Assembly (NCBI GenBank): GCA_022709625.1
Contig: JAKLIL010000023.1
Coordinates: 1 to 11,788, forward strand
Length of the DNA: 11,788 nucleotides
Direction: 5' to 3'
Source of the DNA: Verrucomicrobiota bacterium
Lineage (GTDB): Bacteria > Verrucomicrobiota > Kiritimatiellia > CAIQIC01 > Lenti-01
This document shows, piece by piece, positions 11,423 to 11,788 of this stretch (positions are counted from its first letter, which is position 1; every line of letters begins with the position of its first letter). Made by a program: the position numbers and the translations under genes. The notes beneath the pieces were generated by a model. That model saw only the letters and a list, made by a program, of their open reading frames with translations, searched no databases and had not been told where the DNA came from.

Positions 11423-11788
11423 CTGCCACCAGGGTCCACACGTCGACGGCCACGAGTTCCGCGGGCCGCATGGCATCCACCTTGCGGAAGCGCCCGGGAT
11501 GGCGCCGCGCCAATTCCAAATAGCCCTGGCGCACCTGCTCGTGAAACGCCAGGGCCTCGTTTTCGATCCGGTCGGGCGGGCCTTTGCTGCCGGCCTGCCG
11601 TTTGGCGCAGCGCTGCATGCCGAGGCTCACATTGACGTCCAGCAGGATCGTCATGTCCGGGCCGGCGGCGCCGATGGCAAACCGGTTGACGGTTTCCATC
11701 AACTCCACCGAAAATCCCCGGCCGAACCCCTGGTAAGCCGTGGTCGAATCGGCGAAACGGTCGCACAGCACCCAGGCGCCCCGGGCCA
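11400..11788 (-). CDS. tmk: Thymidylate kinase, 3' part (5' end beyond the window)
   Basis: Phosphorylates dTMP to dTDP with ATP in the cytoplasm, an essential step of dTTP synthesis. The frame is open through the right edge, so the N terminus with its P-loop is missing; a GTG at 11771 is an internal Val codon, not the start, because the codons before it already read ARGAWVLCDRF as in full-length family members. Visible family marks are the DRF triad followed by DSTTAYQGFGRG (dTMP-binding region), a TILLDVNVSLGMQR strand and helix, and the LID region ending in PPDRIENEALAFHEQVRQGY. The C terminus is DAFFGQG then TGA at 11402-11400. The gene overlaps the proposed holB start by 23 bases, suggesting coupled translation. 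tmk directly before holB is a widespread arrangement. Family assignment is firm; the length cannot be judged. Confidence 0.95.
   Translation of the reverse strand, partial: ARGAWVLCDRFADSTTAYQGFGRGFSVELMETVNRFAIGAAGPDMTILLDVNVSLGMQRCAKRQAGSKGPPDRIENEALAFHEQVRQGYLELARRHPGRFRKVDAMRPAELVAVDVWTLVADAFFGQG

Noticed and set aside
11423..11476. Upstream holB start at 11476
   Set aside because: The extra 18 residues lie within tmk and do not resemble delta'; the ATG at 11422 gives a normal N terminus.

Overview
The window is a GC-rich, tightly packed bacterial segment in which every convincing gene lies on the minus strand. Read in the direction of transcription (right to left) it holds: the 3' part of thymidylate kinase (tmk), a DNA polymerase III delta'-like clamp-loader subunit (holB), the DNA translocase ftsK, a giant 1643-residue RodZ-like membrane protein, phosphatidylglycerophosphate synthase (pgsA), a TolQ/ExbB proton channel subunit, a TolR/ExbD partner, and the 5' part of an exported TPR protein that runs off the left edge. 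Both end genes are cut by the window. The only noteworthy gap, 107 bases between holB and ftsK, holds a GC hairpin, an A+T-rich patch and at best a weak promoter. No RNA gene, mobile element or CRISPR array was seen.

The gene set points to a Gram-negative (diderm) bacterium: TolQ/TolR-type energisers and an exported TPR protein imply an outer membrane. The high GC and the ExbB with a signal-peptide-like N terminus would suit a PVC-type lineage (for example Verrucomicrobiota or Kiritimatiellota), but this is a weak guess. tmk-holB is a common pair, and ftsK, a RodZ/YmfM-type HTH protein and pgsA are neighbours in many bacteria, so most of the layout is ordinary housekeeping.

From ftsK to the TPR gene the junctions are 12, 6, 36, 0 and 2 bases, so six genes are probably one operon coupling chromosome segregation at the septum, cell-shape scaffolding, phospholipid synthesis and envelope energisation.

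The exceptional object is the RodZ-like gene. It has a normal RodZ N-terminal helix-turn-helix, then about 1240 residues of almost unbroken Glu/Arg/Ala helix, then one C-terminal membrane helix and a tiny tail. The helix is built from strict 8-residue units of the pattern E-E-A-E-R-x-A-R, grouped by eight into 64-residue (192-bp) super-repeats: 16 full copies, one shortened 47-residue copy, and irregular ends. As a single alpha helix it would be about 186 nm long. Neighbouring copies can be nearly identical in protein yet differ at many synonymous sites, which suggests selection on the protein. The adjacent FtsK also carries a 130-residue charged helical linker.
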